NCBI GenBank assembly: GCA_902792985.1
Contig: CADBBT010000015.1
Span: forward strand, 1-33,460
Reading direction: 5' to 3'
Source of the DNA: Oscillospiraceae bacterium
GTDB lineage: Bacteria > Bacillota > Clostridia > Oscillospirales > Acutalibacteraceae
Length of the DNA: 33,460 bases
Every line of letters begins with the position of its first letter. The stretch's first letter is position 1. The notes under the pieces were generated by a model. That model was given only the letters and a program-made list of their open reading frames with translations, ran no database searches and was not told the DNA's origin. Of this stretch, positions 18,135 through 25,032 are shown one piece after another. A program made the position numbers and the translations under genes.

Positions 18135-18170
18135 TTCTTGGTGGAGATGAGGGGGATCGAAGGACCCCTT
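18135..18170 (-). other. tRNA-Ala 3'-end fragment, candidate attachment-site remnant
   Basis: Positions 18135-18161 are identical over 27 bases to 8400-8426, covering the encoded CCA, the acceptor 3' strand and part of the T-arm. After a three-base insertion (GGA) the match resumes with ACCCCTT. No 5' tRNA half follows. A tRNA 3' end duplicated without its 5' part is the usual footprint of tyrosine-recombinase islands, so this is probably an att remnant. Confidence 0.6.
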
Positions 18171-18218
18171 TCCGTAAGGAAGTCATTGCCCTTCGGCTTT
18201 TGTAATCAGCCGGAAAGA

Positions 18219-18243
18219 TTGAATTGACAGGACAAATTCAATG
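18219..18243 (+). other. Hairpin in the leader of the second tnpV
   Basis: TTGAATT at about 18219-18226 pairs with AATTCAA at about 18236-18243, forming an eight-base stem with a nine-base loop just before the GGAGG of tnpV. It has no U run, so it is more likely a translation-level or processing element than a terminator. Confidence 0.35.
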
Positions 18244-18265
18244 TTTATTACGGAGGATTACTACT

Positions 18266-18577
18266 ATGAAAGATTCATCCACTTACAACGACAACCTATC
18301 CCTTGGCAAATACGGCAGAATGCGTCGGACATATCTGCAAGAGCATCGCAAAATACAATATAACCGTATGCTGTTGAACAACACCCTTTGGCCGCACCTG
18401 TTGGAAGTTGACCGGCAGGCAAACGACATGATGGACACCATTGTTGCACGGATGAAGCAGGAACGCGGCGTGACGGAACAGCTCAAAGCGAACGACCAGT
18501 GGCGCTGGATTCAGGAGATGGGCAACATCCGCAATGCCGCCGAAGAATTTGTGCTGCGGGAGGTGGTGTTTGCATGA
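18266..18577 (+). CDS. tnpV: TnpV-like transposon-encoded protein, short N-terminus
   Basis: 103 residues. The ATG at 18266 follows ACGGAGGATT, so I use it rather than the earlier in-frame codon at 18224. Core segments LGKYGRMRRTYLQEHRK, LWPHLLEVDRQANDMM and EEFVLREVVFA place it in the TnpV family of Tn4451-like elements. Compared with the copy at 1-297 it lacks about 25 N-terminal residues, including the YLPDL segment, so it may be a truncated form. It overlaps the next gene by four bases (ATGA). No recombinase gene lies next to it; the nearest is at 32.3 kb. Confidence 0.8.
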   Translation: MKDSSTYNDNLSLGKYGRMRRTYLQEHRKIQYNRMLLNNTLWPHLLEVDRQANDMMDTIVARMKQERGVTEQLKANDQWRWIQEMGNIRNAAEEFVLREVVFA

Positions 18578-18858
18578 ACTCGGTCATGGAATCGCTGTGG
18601 TACGGCAACATCAGCCCGCACGACACCATCGTGGAAGACAACCGCTATTACAAGAAGTTGCTCAAGCTCATGGGACAGAACCGTGACCGGCTCTCGGAAA
18701 CGCTTACACCGGAAATGCAGACAGTGCTGGAAACGTATGATGACAACATCAACGAAATGAACTCGATCGCTGAGATGGAGGCGTTCCGGTATGGTGTGCG
18801 GTTCGGTATTCGACTGATGATGAAAACAGGCGGCTCGTTGGAGTGTCCGTCGGCATAA
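18574..18858 (+). CDS. DUF6809-like small protein, partner of tnpV
   Basis: 94 residues, starting MNSVMESLWYGNISPHDTIV and ending with a helical EMEAFRYGVRFGIRLMMKTG segment. This YGNI... start and FRxGxRxGxRLMxE-type ending is typical of the small DUF6809-type proteins that follow tnpV in clostridial mobile elements. It starts inside the tnpV stop (ATGA overlap) with GGGAGGTGG upstream, so the two are translated together. The function is unknown and no catalytic motif is visible. Confidence 0.7.
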   Translation: MNSVMESLWYGNISPHDTIVEDNRYYKKLLKLMGQNRDRLSETLTPEMQTVLETYDDNINEMNSIAEMEAFRYGVRFGIRLMMKTGGSLECPSA

Positions 18859-18872
18859 AACACATTAATTAC

Positions 18873-18897
18873 GGCAGCGTCCATGTTGGGCGCTGCC
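18873..18897 (+). terminator. Hairpin after the tnpV pair
   Basis: GGCAGCG (18873-18879) pairs with CGCTGCC (18891-18897) around an 11-base loop. It is followed by TGTTCTGTCT, a weak U tract. It sits between the tnpV pair and the convergent XRE gene. Confidence 0.45.
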
Positions 18898-18939
18898 TGT
18901 TCTGTCTCCCGATGCACCGATATAATCTTTCAGACTGTG

Positions 18940-19281
18940 TTACGTCTTCCCGCTGTGTTTCTTTTGCTTCTTCGCCCGTTCAAGGGCTTTTTTCTTTGCG
19001 CGCTCCAGCGCCTTGCAATCATGCTCGGCGGCCTTCATTTTTTCCTGCGTGTCCTTGCATTTTTCCGTTTGTCCGACCAGCTCCGATACGGTGACGCCGT
19101 AAATCTCCGACAGCGTGAGCAGCAAAAAGATATCCGGCGTGCCTTCCCCGCGTTCCCATTTGGAAACGGATTTGTCGGAATATCCGATCGCGTCGGCAAG
19201 CTGCGCCTGCGTGAAGCCGTGCAGCTTTCGATACAGCGCAAGGTTCTGCGCAAGGACTTCGTTTTTCGGCTTTTCAGACAT
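18940..19281 (-). CDS. XRE-family HTH transcriptional regulator
   Basis: 113 residues. Residues 10-65 form a Cro/C1-type helix-turn-helix: LALYRKLHGFTQAQLADAIG, then YSDKSVSKWERGEGTPD as the recognition helix, then LLLTLSEIYGVTVSELV. The C-terminal 45 residues are a Lys/Ala/Glu-rich charged helix (ALERAKKKALERAKK). The ATG has AGGAGGA nine bases upstream. It is transcribed divergently from the PHP gene from a TTGACA-17-TAGAAT promoter. That promoter carries an inverted repeat between its two boxes, which suggests autorepression. Targets probably include the PHP gene, but this is inferred from the shared intergenic region. Confidence 0.88.
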   Translation of the reverse strand: MSEKPKNEVLAQNLALYRKLHGFTQAQLADAIGYSDKSVSKWERGEGTPDIFLLLTLSEIYGVTVSELVGQTEKCKDTQEKMKAAEHDCKALERAKKKALERAKKQKKHSGKT

Positions 19282-19314
19282 ATTCTTTGTCCTCCTGTGG
19301 TTTCAGTCGATTCT

Positions 19315-19343
19315 ATTCTACTCCCGGTAGAGTGATCTGTCAA
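19315..19343 (-). promoter_or_regulatory. Promoter and putative operator of the XRE regulator
   Basis: On the minus strand, TTGACA (19338-19343), a 17-base spacer and TAGAAT (19315-19320). The spacer contains CTCTAC...GTAGA, an inverted repeat. A second related repeat, ACTCTA...TAGAGA, lies just upstream at about 19349-19367, so two sites of the same CTCTA type flank the -35 box. Confidence 0.65.
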
Positions 19344-19386
19344 GATATACTCTACAAATCATAGAGATATATCTACTGATAAGGGG

Positions 19387-19415
19387 TTGTTTTTCCGGCG
19401 GCGGCGTCCTATACT
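19387..19415 (+). promoter_or_regulatory. Promoter of the PHP gene
   Basis: TTGTTT (19387-19392), a 17-base spacer and TATACT (19410-19415), about 50 bases before the ATG at 19468. It lies beside the CTCTA inverted repeats of the divergent regulator promoter. Confidence 0.55.
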
Positions 19416-19467
19416 TCCGCCATCAAACAAGCGACGCCGCAAACGCGGCGGAAAGGAAGCGAAACTC

Positions 19468-20163
19468 ATGTACAAATACGAATTGCATTGTCATACCGGC
19501 GGCGTGTCCCGCTGCGCCACGATCGACCCGAAAGACCTTGTCCGCAAATATGAAACCGCCGGCTACAGCGGACTGGTGCTGACTGACCATTACAGCCCGC
19601 TGACGTTCCTGCCGGGACACTATCTGCGTCCGCAGAAAGCGATTGAGCACTATCTTTCTTCTTATCACGAACTGAAAGACTGGTGCGGCGACGGCTTCAC
19701 TGTCCTGCTCGGGCTCGAGCTGCGGCACTACGGTGTGGTGAACGATTACCTGATCTACGGCGTGGAGGAGGACTGGCTGCGGCAACAAAAAAACATGCTG
19801 CTTTGGAGCGAAAAGAAAGTCTGCGAAGAGATGCACAAGCAGGGCTATCTCGTTTATCAGGCGCACCCCTACCGCCCGCTGATCTACCGCTGCGACCCGC
19901 AGTACATCGACGGGATCGAGGTCTTCAACGGCCACACGGACGCGCACCGCAACGAGAAGGCGCTGCAGTGGGCGAAAGCGTGCGGCAAGCCCATGTCGAG
20001 CGGCAGCGACACGCACTACGAAAAAGACATTCCCTGCGGTGGTATCGAAACGCTGCGGCCGATCCGCACCAACGCGGACCTGCTGCAGACGCTGCGCAGC
20101 GGCAAGTATACCTTGCTGTGTCCGGAAGGAGGTGTCGACCTTGCCGCGCACAAAGCTGGATGA
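19468..20163 (+). CDS. PHP-domain metal-dependent phosphoesterase
   Basis: 231 residues. PHP metal-binding motifs are in order: HCHT (7-10), TDHY (39-42), a conserved QAHPYRP near the middle and GSDTHY towards the end. These residues would bind a multinuclear metal site and hydrolyse a phosphoester; the substrate is unknown. The ATG at 19468 is preceded by GGAAAGGAAG. An in-frame TTG 27 codons earlier would add an Arg-rich tail that lies over the promoter, so I reject it. A hemolysin-III relic begins inside the last codons (TTG at 20141), which suggests the PHP and hemolysin-III genes were once translationally coupled. Confidence 0.88.
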   Translation: MYKYELHCHTGGVSRCATIDPKDLVRKYETAGYSGLVLTDHYSPLTFLPGHYLRPQKAIEHYLSSYHELKDWCGDGFTVLLGLELRHYGVVNDYLIYGVEEDWLRQQKNMLLWSEKKVCEEMHKQGYLVYQAHPYRPLIYRCDPQYIDGIEVFNGHTDAHRNEKALQWAKACGKPMSSGSDTHYEKDIPCGGIETLRPIRTNADLLQTLRSGKYTLLCPEGGVDLAAHKAG

Positions 20164-20206
20164 CCGCGTGCTGCCGGGTTACCCCGCGGCAAAGAAACCT
20201 TCAAAA
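20141..20206 (+). pseudogene. Frameshifted 5' relic of a hemolysin-III gene
   Basis: GGAGGTG followed five bases later by TTG opens LPRTKLDDRVLPGYP, matching the intact hemolysin III start MQRTKLEDRHLPGYT at 21022. At DNA level the match continues to about 20206 only if one missing base is restored near 20178; the frame then reads RGKETFK against RSEEIFN. After that the similarity ends. It overlaps the 3' end of the PHP gene. Confidence 0.65.
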
Positions 20207-20260
20207 GGCGAACAACAAAACAGTCGACATAAAGCTCAATACTACAAAGGAGAATGAAGC

Positions 20261-21004
20261 ATGGGAAAGGTAAAGAGAAGGCGCGATGAGGAAATCCGGC
20301 GCGCTTCGAGGGTCATATTTGAGAGTGAAGCAGGCGCAGTCAGCGCACCTCAAATCAACGGCAAGCTGCGCTCTTTTGCGCTTCACGTGCCCGACGCAGT
20401 CAACGAATGCAGCGGTATCGTCGTTTTTGGCAAGCGGATCCGATCACTGGTATTTTCAACGGATGTTGCCACCATTCGCAATGTGGATGCGGACGCCGTG
20501 TGGTCGGTTTATCCTTACACGCCGCAGCAAATCATTGCAGAAGCACTGATCCATGCCGCAGATATTCCCGTTTTTGTCGGTGTCGGCGGCGGACTGACAC
20601 AGGGAAAGCGTGTGGTGCATTTGGCGTCCTTTGCCGAAATGCAGGGAGCAGCAGGCGTTATTGTAAACGCGCCAACCGATAACAGCGTTGTGCGAAGGCT
20701 CGTGGATACTGTCGATATTCCCGTAATCGTAACGACCGTTTCCGCAAAGGGTGTCGGGGACCGTCTGCGTAGCGGTGCGTCCGTGATCCATGTGGCTGCC
20801 GGGGATGCAACGCCAGAAGTTGTTGCACAGCTGCGAAAGGAGTTCCCAACACTACCGATCATTGCCACCGGCGGTCCGACGGGCGAAAGCGTGCAAAGCA
20901 CCGTAGATGCCGGCGCAAACGCCATTGTCTGGACGCCTCCGACGCCCGGAGAAGTGTTCAGGGAAATCATGGCGGCATATAGAGAAGATAAACCGCACCC
21001 GTGA
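20261..21004 (+). CDS. TIM-barrel-fold protein of unknown function
   Basis: 247 residues with an alternating strand/helix pattern. Glycine-rich turns include VFVGVGGGLTQG, GVIVNAPTDNSVV and a final IIATGGPTGESV followed by AGANAIVWTPPTPGE. The IATGGPT and AGANAI turns look like the phosphate-binding loops of (beta/alpha)8 enzymes. I recall similar proteins labelled only 'hydrolase' upstream of hemolysin-III genes in gut clostridia, but I cannot name a reaction. The start has AAAGGAG nine bases before the ATG. The stop overlaps a GTG near the next gene, so it is cotranscribed with hemolysin III. It sits between the relic and the intact hemolysin-III gene. Confidence 0.75.
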   Translation: MGKVKRRRDEEIRRASRVIFESEAGAVSAPQINGKLRSFALHVPDAVNECSGIVVFGKRIRSLVFSTDVATIRNVDADAVWSVYPYTPQQIIAEALIHAADIPVFVGVGGGLTQGKRVVHLASFAEMQGAAGVIVNAPTDNSVVRRLVDTVDIPVIVTTVSAKGVGDRLRSGASVIHVAAGDATPEVVAQLRKEFPTLPIIATGGPTGESVQSTVDAGANAIVWTPPTPGEVFREIMAAYREDKPHP

Positions 21005-21021
21005 CAAAGGAGACGAAAGCT

Positions 21022-21693
21022 ATGCAGAGAACAAAACTGGAGGATCGACATTTGCCGGGCTACACTCGCAGCGAAGAAATCTTCAATATGGTAACGCATA
21101 TCGCGGGCGGCGGCTTCGGCGTGATCGCACTGGTGCTGTGCGTGATCTTTGCCGTCCTGCACCACAACTGGTGGGGGCTTGCCGGCGGTGTGATCTACGG
21201 ACTGATGACGATCTTTCTTTATACCATTTCCAGCGTCTATCACGGACTGCGCCCGGAGCGGGCGAAAAAGGTGCTGCAGGTGCTTGACCACTGCACGATC
21301 TACGCCATGATCCTCGGTACCTACGCGCCGATCCTGCTGACGGGTCTGCGTAAGGTTTATCCGACGCGCACGCTGATCATCACGCTGGTGATCCTTGCCA
21401 TGACGGCGCTTGGCGTGACCTTCACCGCGATCGACTTTCACCGCTACGCCGTGATCGCAACCGGCGGCTATTTCGTCATCGGCTGGAGTCTGCTGTTTTC
21501 CCTTTCGGCCGTTATCGAAGCGTTCGGCAAACCGCTTGTCTGGTGGCTGATCGCCGGCGGCGCGGTCTATACGCTGGGTATGATCTTCTTTGCCGTCGGC
21601 ATGAAAAAGCACTATTTTCACAGCGTTTTCCATATTTTCATTCTCGTCGGCAGCGTACTGCAGTTCATCGGGATTCTGCAGTATTGCATGTAA
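21022..21693 (+). CDS. Hemolysin III / PAQR-family membrane protein
   Basis: 223 residues, about seven hydrophobic segments. Family motifs are a first-helix EIFNMVTHIAGG, SSVYHGLRPERAKKVLQVLDH in the middle and KKHYFHSVFHIFILVG near the C-terminus. The conserved Ser, Asp and His residues form the metal-site pattern of the PAQR/hemolysin-III superfamily. Members are inner-membrane proteins with poorly defined roles; hemolysis is not a safe inference. I chose the ATG at 21022 because AAAGGAG lies just before it and inside the longer GTG-started frame. It is the last gene of the plus-strand run and converges on the CmpB-type gene. Confidence 0.9.
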   Translation: MQRTKLEDRHLPGYTRSEEIFNMVTHIAGGGFGVIALVLCVIFAVLHHNWWGLAGGVIYGLMTIFLYTISSVYHGLRPERAKKVLQVLDHCTIYAMILGTYAPILLTGLRKVYPTRTLIITLVILAMTALGVTFTAIDFHRYAVIATGGYFVIGWSLLFSLSAVIEAFGKPLVWWLIAGGAVYTLGMIFFAVGMKKHYFHSVFHIFILVGSVLQFIGILQYCM

Positions 21694-21843
21694 TGCAAAG
21701 CAACCGCCGATCCACTGGATGCACAAACGATTACAGAGTCGCTGCGCATTGCGTGAATCGGCGGCAAATCGTTTATCGGAACACCTTCTCCTCTGGCTTT
21801 TGCTTTGTCAGTTTCATAAGAATCAAGCTCTATCCCGCCGTTT

Positions 21844-22491
21844 TTATGAATCGCTTTTTGTTTGCACAGACTTTGAATTTGCATAGATCTTATGCATCGT
21901 TTCATCATCGTAATGCGTATCCAGAAAAACCTCCAACTGATTTTGTGCCGGAATACCGCGATCGCGGCGGTCCATTCTGACGGCGGCCGAGACGGAGAGC
22001 GCCGCGTCAAACACAAAGAAGACAAGGAAGGCGCAAAGGATCACCTGTTCAAAGGGGATCGTGATATGGGAAAAGAGAAGATGGAGGAGGGGTATGATCA
22101 GCTTGACCCACGCCATGCCCAAGAACCCCCAGAACAGAGAATAGATCAGGCATACTCTGCCGTTGATATTCAGAGGCAGATGGCTGTAATCCCATGCCAC
22201 CGAGCCGAAACAGATTTCCTGCCCCAATGAGCAGATGTATTCCACAGCGGTACCGGTGACGAACGACAACAGAAAGATTTGCCACAGGGGCTTGCCCTGA
22301 AAATGAACCAACAGCAAGGTAAGCAGCAGCGCGCCCATACCGTAGGCGACGCTCAGGTGTCCGAGTACCAGCGATTTTCTGCTTTCAATATAGCCGTTTT
22401 TGATCAGGCACCACAGCGTTTCCACCCCGTAACCGATATAACAGCCCATAATAAAGATCCAAATGTATTGATGAGGACGAAATGTTGCCAT
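21844..22491 (-). CDS. CmpB-type 'putative ABC transporter permease' membrane protein
   Basis: 215 residues with about five membrane segments. The motifs are GCYIGYGVETLWCLIKNGYIESRK at the first helix, YGMGALLLTLLL, GTAVEYICS, and the hallmark WDYSHLPLNINGRVCLIYSLFWG. These identify the ABC_trans_CmpB family; transport activity is not established for most members. The chosen ATG has GGAGGAAAAAGC before it, whereas earlier in-frame ATGs lack a ribosome site. It lies 20 bases after the lipase gene, so the two form an operon. Downstream, another frame continues with a protein-like sequence, noted separately. Confidence 0.85.
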   Translation of the reverse strand: MATFRPHQYIWIFIMGCYIGYGVETLWCLIKNGYIESRKSLVLGHLSVAYGMGALLLTLLLVHFQGKPLWQIFLLSFVTGTAVEYICSLGQEICFGSVAWDYSHLPLNINGRVCLIYSLFWGFLGMAWVKLIIPLLHLLFSHITIPFEQVILCAFLVFFVFDAALSVSAAVRMDRRDRGIPAQNQLEVFLDTHYDDETMHKIYANSKSVQTKSDS

Positions 22492-22511
22492 GCTTTTTCC
22501 TCCATTGTTCA

Positions 22512-24026
22512 TCATCCTGCATTCTTGAAAAACCGCGAAGTCAGCGGCTGCAGGACATCGGAAAGCAACCGTTTGAAATCCGCAACCAACAGCCGTATGC
22601 GCTGCAGCAATCCCGGCGTTTGACTGCCGGAATCTGGCAGAAGCGTTTCGGTGCTGTCATCATAGATCAAAAACCGCGGGAACGCCGCAAAGGTGTTGAC
22701 CGTTGCCTGTGTCTGTTCGTTCAGCAATGCCGCAATCAGTGCTTCGTCGTTAGACAAAGTGTGTCTGGTATTGCGCAAAAACCATGTCTGTTCGGGAAAC
22801 AGACAGGTTGACGCATCTATGTCTTTTTCCGGTGAAAGATATGCCGGGTTGGTGTTCTCGAGCACGCTGTCCGGAAGCGTTTCTCCGTAGTCGGAAGTCG
22901 TTGCACCGAAAGAGGAATACTTTGTGTCTACTATGCCGTCGCTGAGGTTGCCGCAGGAAGGCGTCAGCGGGATTGACGCAAAGCCTGTGCGGGAAAGCAC
23001 GTAGACGTTTGCGGTTTGATTGAGCGCGCGGAGCGTTTCGGCTTTGTGCACGCGCACCTGTGTGTTGTAAGTCTGTATTTTCTGCTGCAGGGCGGTGTGA
23101 TCCTGCCCCGCATACAGCTCGTCAAAGACGTAATGCATCGCTGCATCCAAATATTCATCGGGAACCATTGCCCAAACAGAAGGCCAATTACAGTACAGCG
23201 GCAGCAAGAATTCCCGGATGATGCGCGTTTTCAAATGCCTGATCGCCTCATTGCCGAGTCTGGAAAGCAAATCGATCAAACCGAGTCGCTCGGCAGCACC
23301 GAAAAGCTCGGAAGCTATGGCATGATACGGCAGCATGCTTGCCAGAACAGAATTATAATAATTATAGAGTCCGTGTGCATCCAGTGTGACCTGCCCGGTC
23401 ATCAGTTCTCCGTTAAAGCTCTCGCCGTAGATCGCAACGGAATCAAAGACCACAGCACGAATTCTTTCGTTTCCGTAGACTGTCAGATAGCTCAGCAAAA
23501 CGATCCCGCCAAAGCTGTGCGCATATACATCAACCTGTGTTGTACCGGCTGCTTCGCAAACGGACGCAATAAAGCGATTCAGGCTTTCTGCCGTTTCCAA
23601 AGGATCAGCGCGCCAGTCATAACGGAACGAGCCCTCGCCCTGTGCGGCAATGGCTGCAGGGTCGTTTGCTTCGGCGCCGGATTCGTCTTTCGGCGTTCCG
23701 CTTTCGTCGTAATAAAGCGGCGAAAAAACGGGGTTGGCAATCGCAAGCGAACGGTCAAGCAGTTCGTCCCATCGCTGCAGCGTCAGATCTTTGAGAAGTT
23801 CGGGCGCAGCGTTTTTGAGATCGTTTAAAAACAGGCTTTTGTCCGGCGGCCATAGCTTTTTTGATTCGACGTCGCCGCGTGTTTCATAGATCGAATCGCT
23901 GAAAAACCCATGGATATAGATGAGCGGAACCTTTTGCACCGGTTTGGCTGCGGCGGCAGCGGAACCGGAGAGCAGCAACAACACTGCCGCAAGCAAAAGA
24001 GAACAAAACGATTTCCTTTTTTTCAT
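22512..24026 (-). CDS. Secreted alpha/beta-hydrolase, lipase/LCAT-like
   Basis: 504 residues. Residues 1-27 are a Sec signal peptide (MKKRKSFCSLLLAAVLLLLS then AAAAA). The oxyanion-side motif IHGFFSD starts at 38 and the nucleophile elbow VYAHSFGG has Ser171. The WRADPLETAESLNRFI segment between them resembles LCAT/phospholipase-type acyltransferase-lipases. The acid and His positions are not certain; candidates lie in the GIVDTKYSS and RHTLSNDEAL regions. The enzyme probably acts outside the cell on lipids or esters. The ATG has GGAGGATGAAAT upstream and a terminator hairpin just before that. Next in the operon is the CmpB-type gene. The last 30 residues are an amphipathic helix. Confidence 0.85.
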   Translation of the reverse strand: MKKRKSFCSLLLAAVLLLLSGSAAAAAKPVQKVPLIYIHGFFSDSIYETRGDVESKKLWPPDKSLFLNDLKNAAPELLKDLTLQRWDELLDRSLAIANPVFSPLYYDESGTPKDESGAEANDPAAIAAQGEGSFRYDWRADPLETAESLNRFIASVCEAAGTTQVDVYAHSFGGIVLLSYLTVYGNERIRAVVFDSVAIYGESFNGELMTGQVTLDAHGLYNYYNSVLASMLPYHAIASELFGAAERLGLIDLLSRLGNEAIRHLKTRIIREFLLPLYCNWPSVWAMVPDEYLDAAMHYVFDELYAGQDHTALQQKIQTYNTQVRVHKAETLRALNQTANVYVLSRTGFASIPLTPSCGNLSDGIVDTKYSSFGATTSDYGETLPDSVLENTNPAYLSPEKDIDASTCLFPEQTWFLRNTRHTLSNDEALIAALLNEQTQATVNTFAAFPRFLIYDDSTETLLPDSGSQTPGLLQRIRLLVADFKRLLSDVLQPLTSRFFKNAG

Positions 24027-24038
24027 ATTTCATCCTCC

Positions 24039-24080
24039 AAAAAAGGAAGCTGCCGAGCCCGGGCGGCTTTGCTCGGCGGC
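24039..24080 (-). terminator. Terminator hairpin abutting the lipase ribosome site
   Basis: On the minus strand a stem with perfect seven-base core (24052-24058 with 24071-24077) and GC-rich loop is followed by TTCCTTTTTT and then directly GGAGG and the lipase ATG. It could end tetR transcription or act as an attenuator in a roughly 170-base lipase leader. Confidence 0.6.
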
Positions 24081-24244
24081 ATGATTGGTACCTCTGAAAA
24101 TTGCGTGCCGCTTTTTCACGCGCATCTTTCACCGTCATAGCGCGCAAATCTTCCCTGAAAGCCAAAAGGATTCCGGCGTCAAAATCTATGCAATCTGACG
24201 AAAAACTGCATCGCGATCAAACGACTTGAATTTTTAGAGTTGCC

Positions 24245-24808
24245 CTATTGAAACAACTGACAAGTATATTCGATCATTTCCTCTCTTGTGAGAGGATTGT
24301 TTTTGATATAGACCCAGTCGAAAATGGTAATGATCGCATAGGCGTTCATGCGGGAGACGATCTCAATGGGCAGATCGTAGCGCTCTTTGTCGGTGCTTTT
24401 TGAAATTGCACGGTAAGCGGCGTCGAAGATAAAAGCGTGAAGCTGACGGTAAAAATGTCCGCTGCGGTCATTTTTGCGCAGAATCCGTTCCAGGAGCGGC
24501 GCGTATTTATCCGCAAGCGCAAACATATTTTTAAGCATCTCCGGGGCTTTTGCGTCGTGGTCGTGCAGTTCGTCCAACTCTGGATAAATCAGCTTTTGAT
24601 AGGATTCAAAAAGATAGTTCAGCAAATCAAATTTATCTTCAAAATAATGATAAAAGGTCGATTTCGGAATCATGGTGCGCTCGCACAGCTCTGTGACTTG
24701 AATATCGCTGAAATCTTTTTCCGCCAGCATTCTTTCGAGCTCCTTTTGAAGCTGCAGCAAGGTGCGTCTGGCGCCGATGGTCAGCTTTTGATTCGGGTCG
24801 ATTTTCAT
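24245..24808 (-). CDS. TetR-family transcriptional regulator
   Basis: 187 residues. The N-terminal helix-turn-helix is typical: TLLQLQKELERMLAEKDFSDIQVTELCERTM followed by IPKSTFYHYFEDKFDLLNYLF. The C-terminal helical part would bind a ligand and dimerise. The ATG at 24806-24808 follows GGGAGGCG; the longer frame upstream overlaps the promoter and has no ribosome site. It is divergent from the Cys-hydrolase and acyl-ligase pair and upstream of the lipase on the same strand. A role in sensing an acyl compound and controlling both sides is inferred from this placement. Confidence 0.88.
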   Translation of the reverse strand: MKIDPNQKLTIGARRTLLQLQKELERMLAEKDFSDIQVTELCERTMIPKSTFYHYFEDKFDLLNYLFESYQKLIYPELDELHDHDAKAPEMLKNMFALADKYAPLLERILRKNDRSGHFYRQLHAFIFDAAYRAISKSTDKERYDLPIEIVSRMNAYAIITIFDWVYIKNNPLTREEMIEYTCQLFQ

Positions 24809-24832
24809 GTTGTTCGCCTCCCTTACGGTTAT

Positions 24833-24861
24833 ATTATATTGAAAAGCCGGGACAAAAGCAA
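24833..24861 (-). promoter_or_regulatory. Promoter of tetR
   Basis: On the minus strand TTGCTT (24856-24861), a 17-base spacer and TATAAT (24833-24838), followed about 25 bases later by the GGGAGG and ATG of tetR. Confidence 0.65.
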
Positions 24862-24963
24862 GAGATTGGACACGATTGCATATTGAGCAAAGCGTCCAAA
24901 AAGTCCGTCTTCGCACAAATCGGCAAAACTGTTTCAAGCCGAACGGGTCAGCGCGGCTGTTGC

Positions 24964-24992
24964 TTGAGCCGCCGCTGTGAAACCGTTATAAT
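24964..24992 (+). promoter_or_regulatory. Promoter of the Cys-hydrolase/acyl-ligase operon
   Basis: TTGAGC (24964-24969), a 17-base spacer and TATAAT (24987-24992), about 40 bases before the ATG at 25033. This supports the shorter start for the hydrolase. Confidence 0.6.
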
Positions 24993-25032
24993 AGCCTTAG
25001 AAACAGATGAAAAAGGAAGTGGAATTTGTTTT

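Noticed and set aside
19387-19467. N-terminal extension of the PHP protein from a TTG
   Set aside because: It would be translated across the promoter and is Arg-rich without pattern. A good ribosome site precedes the ATG at 19468.
24080-24244. T-box or other known riboswitch in the lipase leader
   Set aside because: A GGTACC-like string is present, but the conserved T-box antiterminator sequence and specifier stem were not found.
24883-25032. N-terminal extension of the Cys-hydrolase
   Set aside because: The frame is open, but it covers the TTGAGC-17-TATAAT promoter and encodes a Ser/Arg-rich stretch unlike the family.
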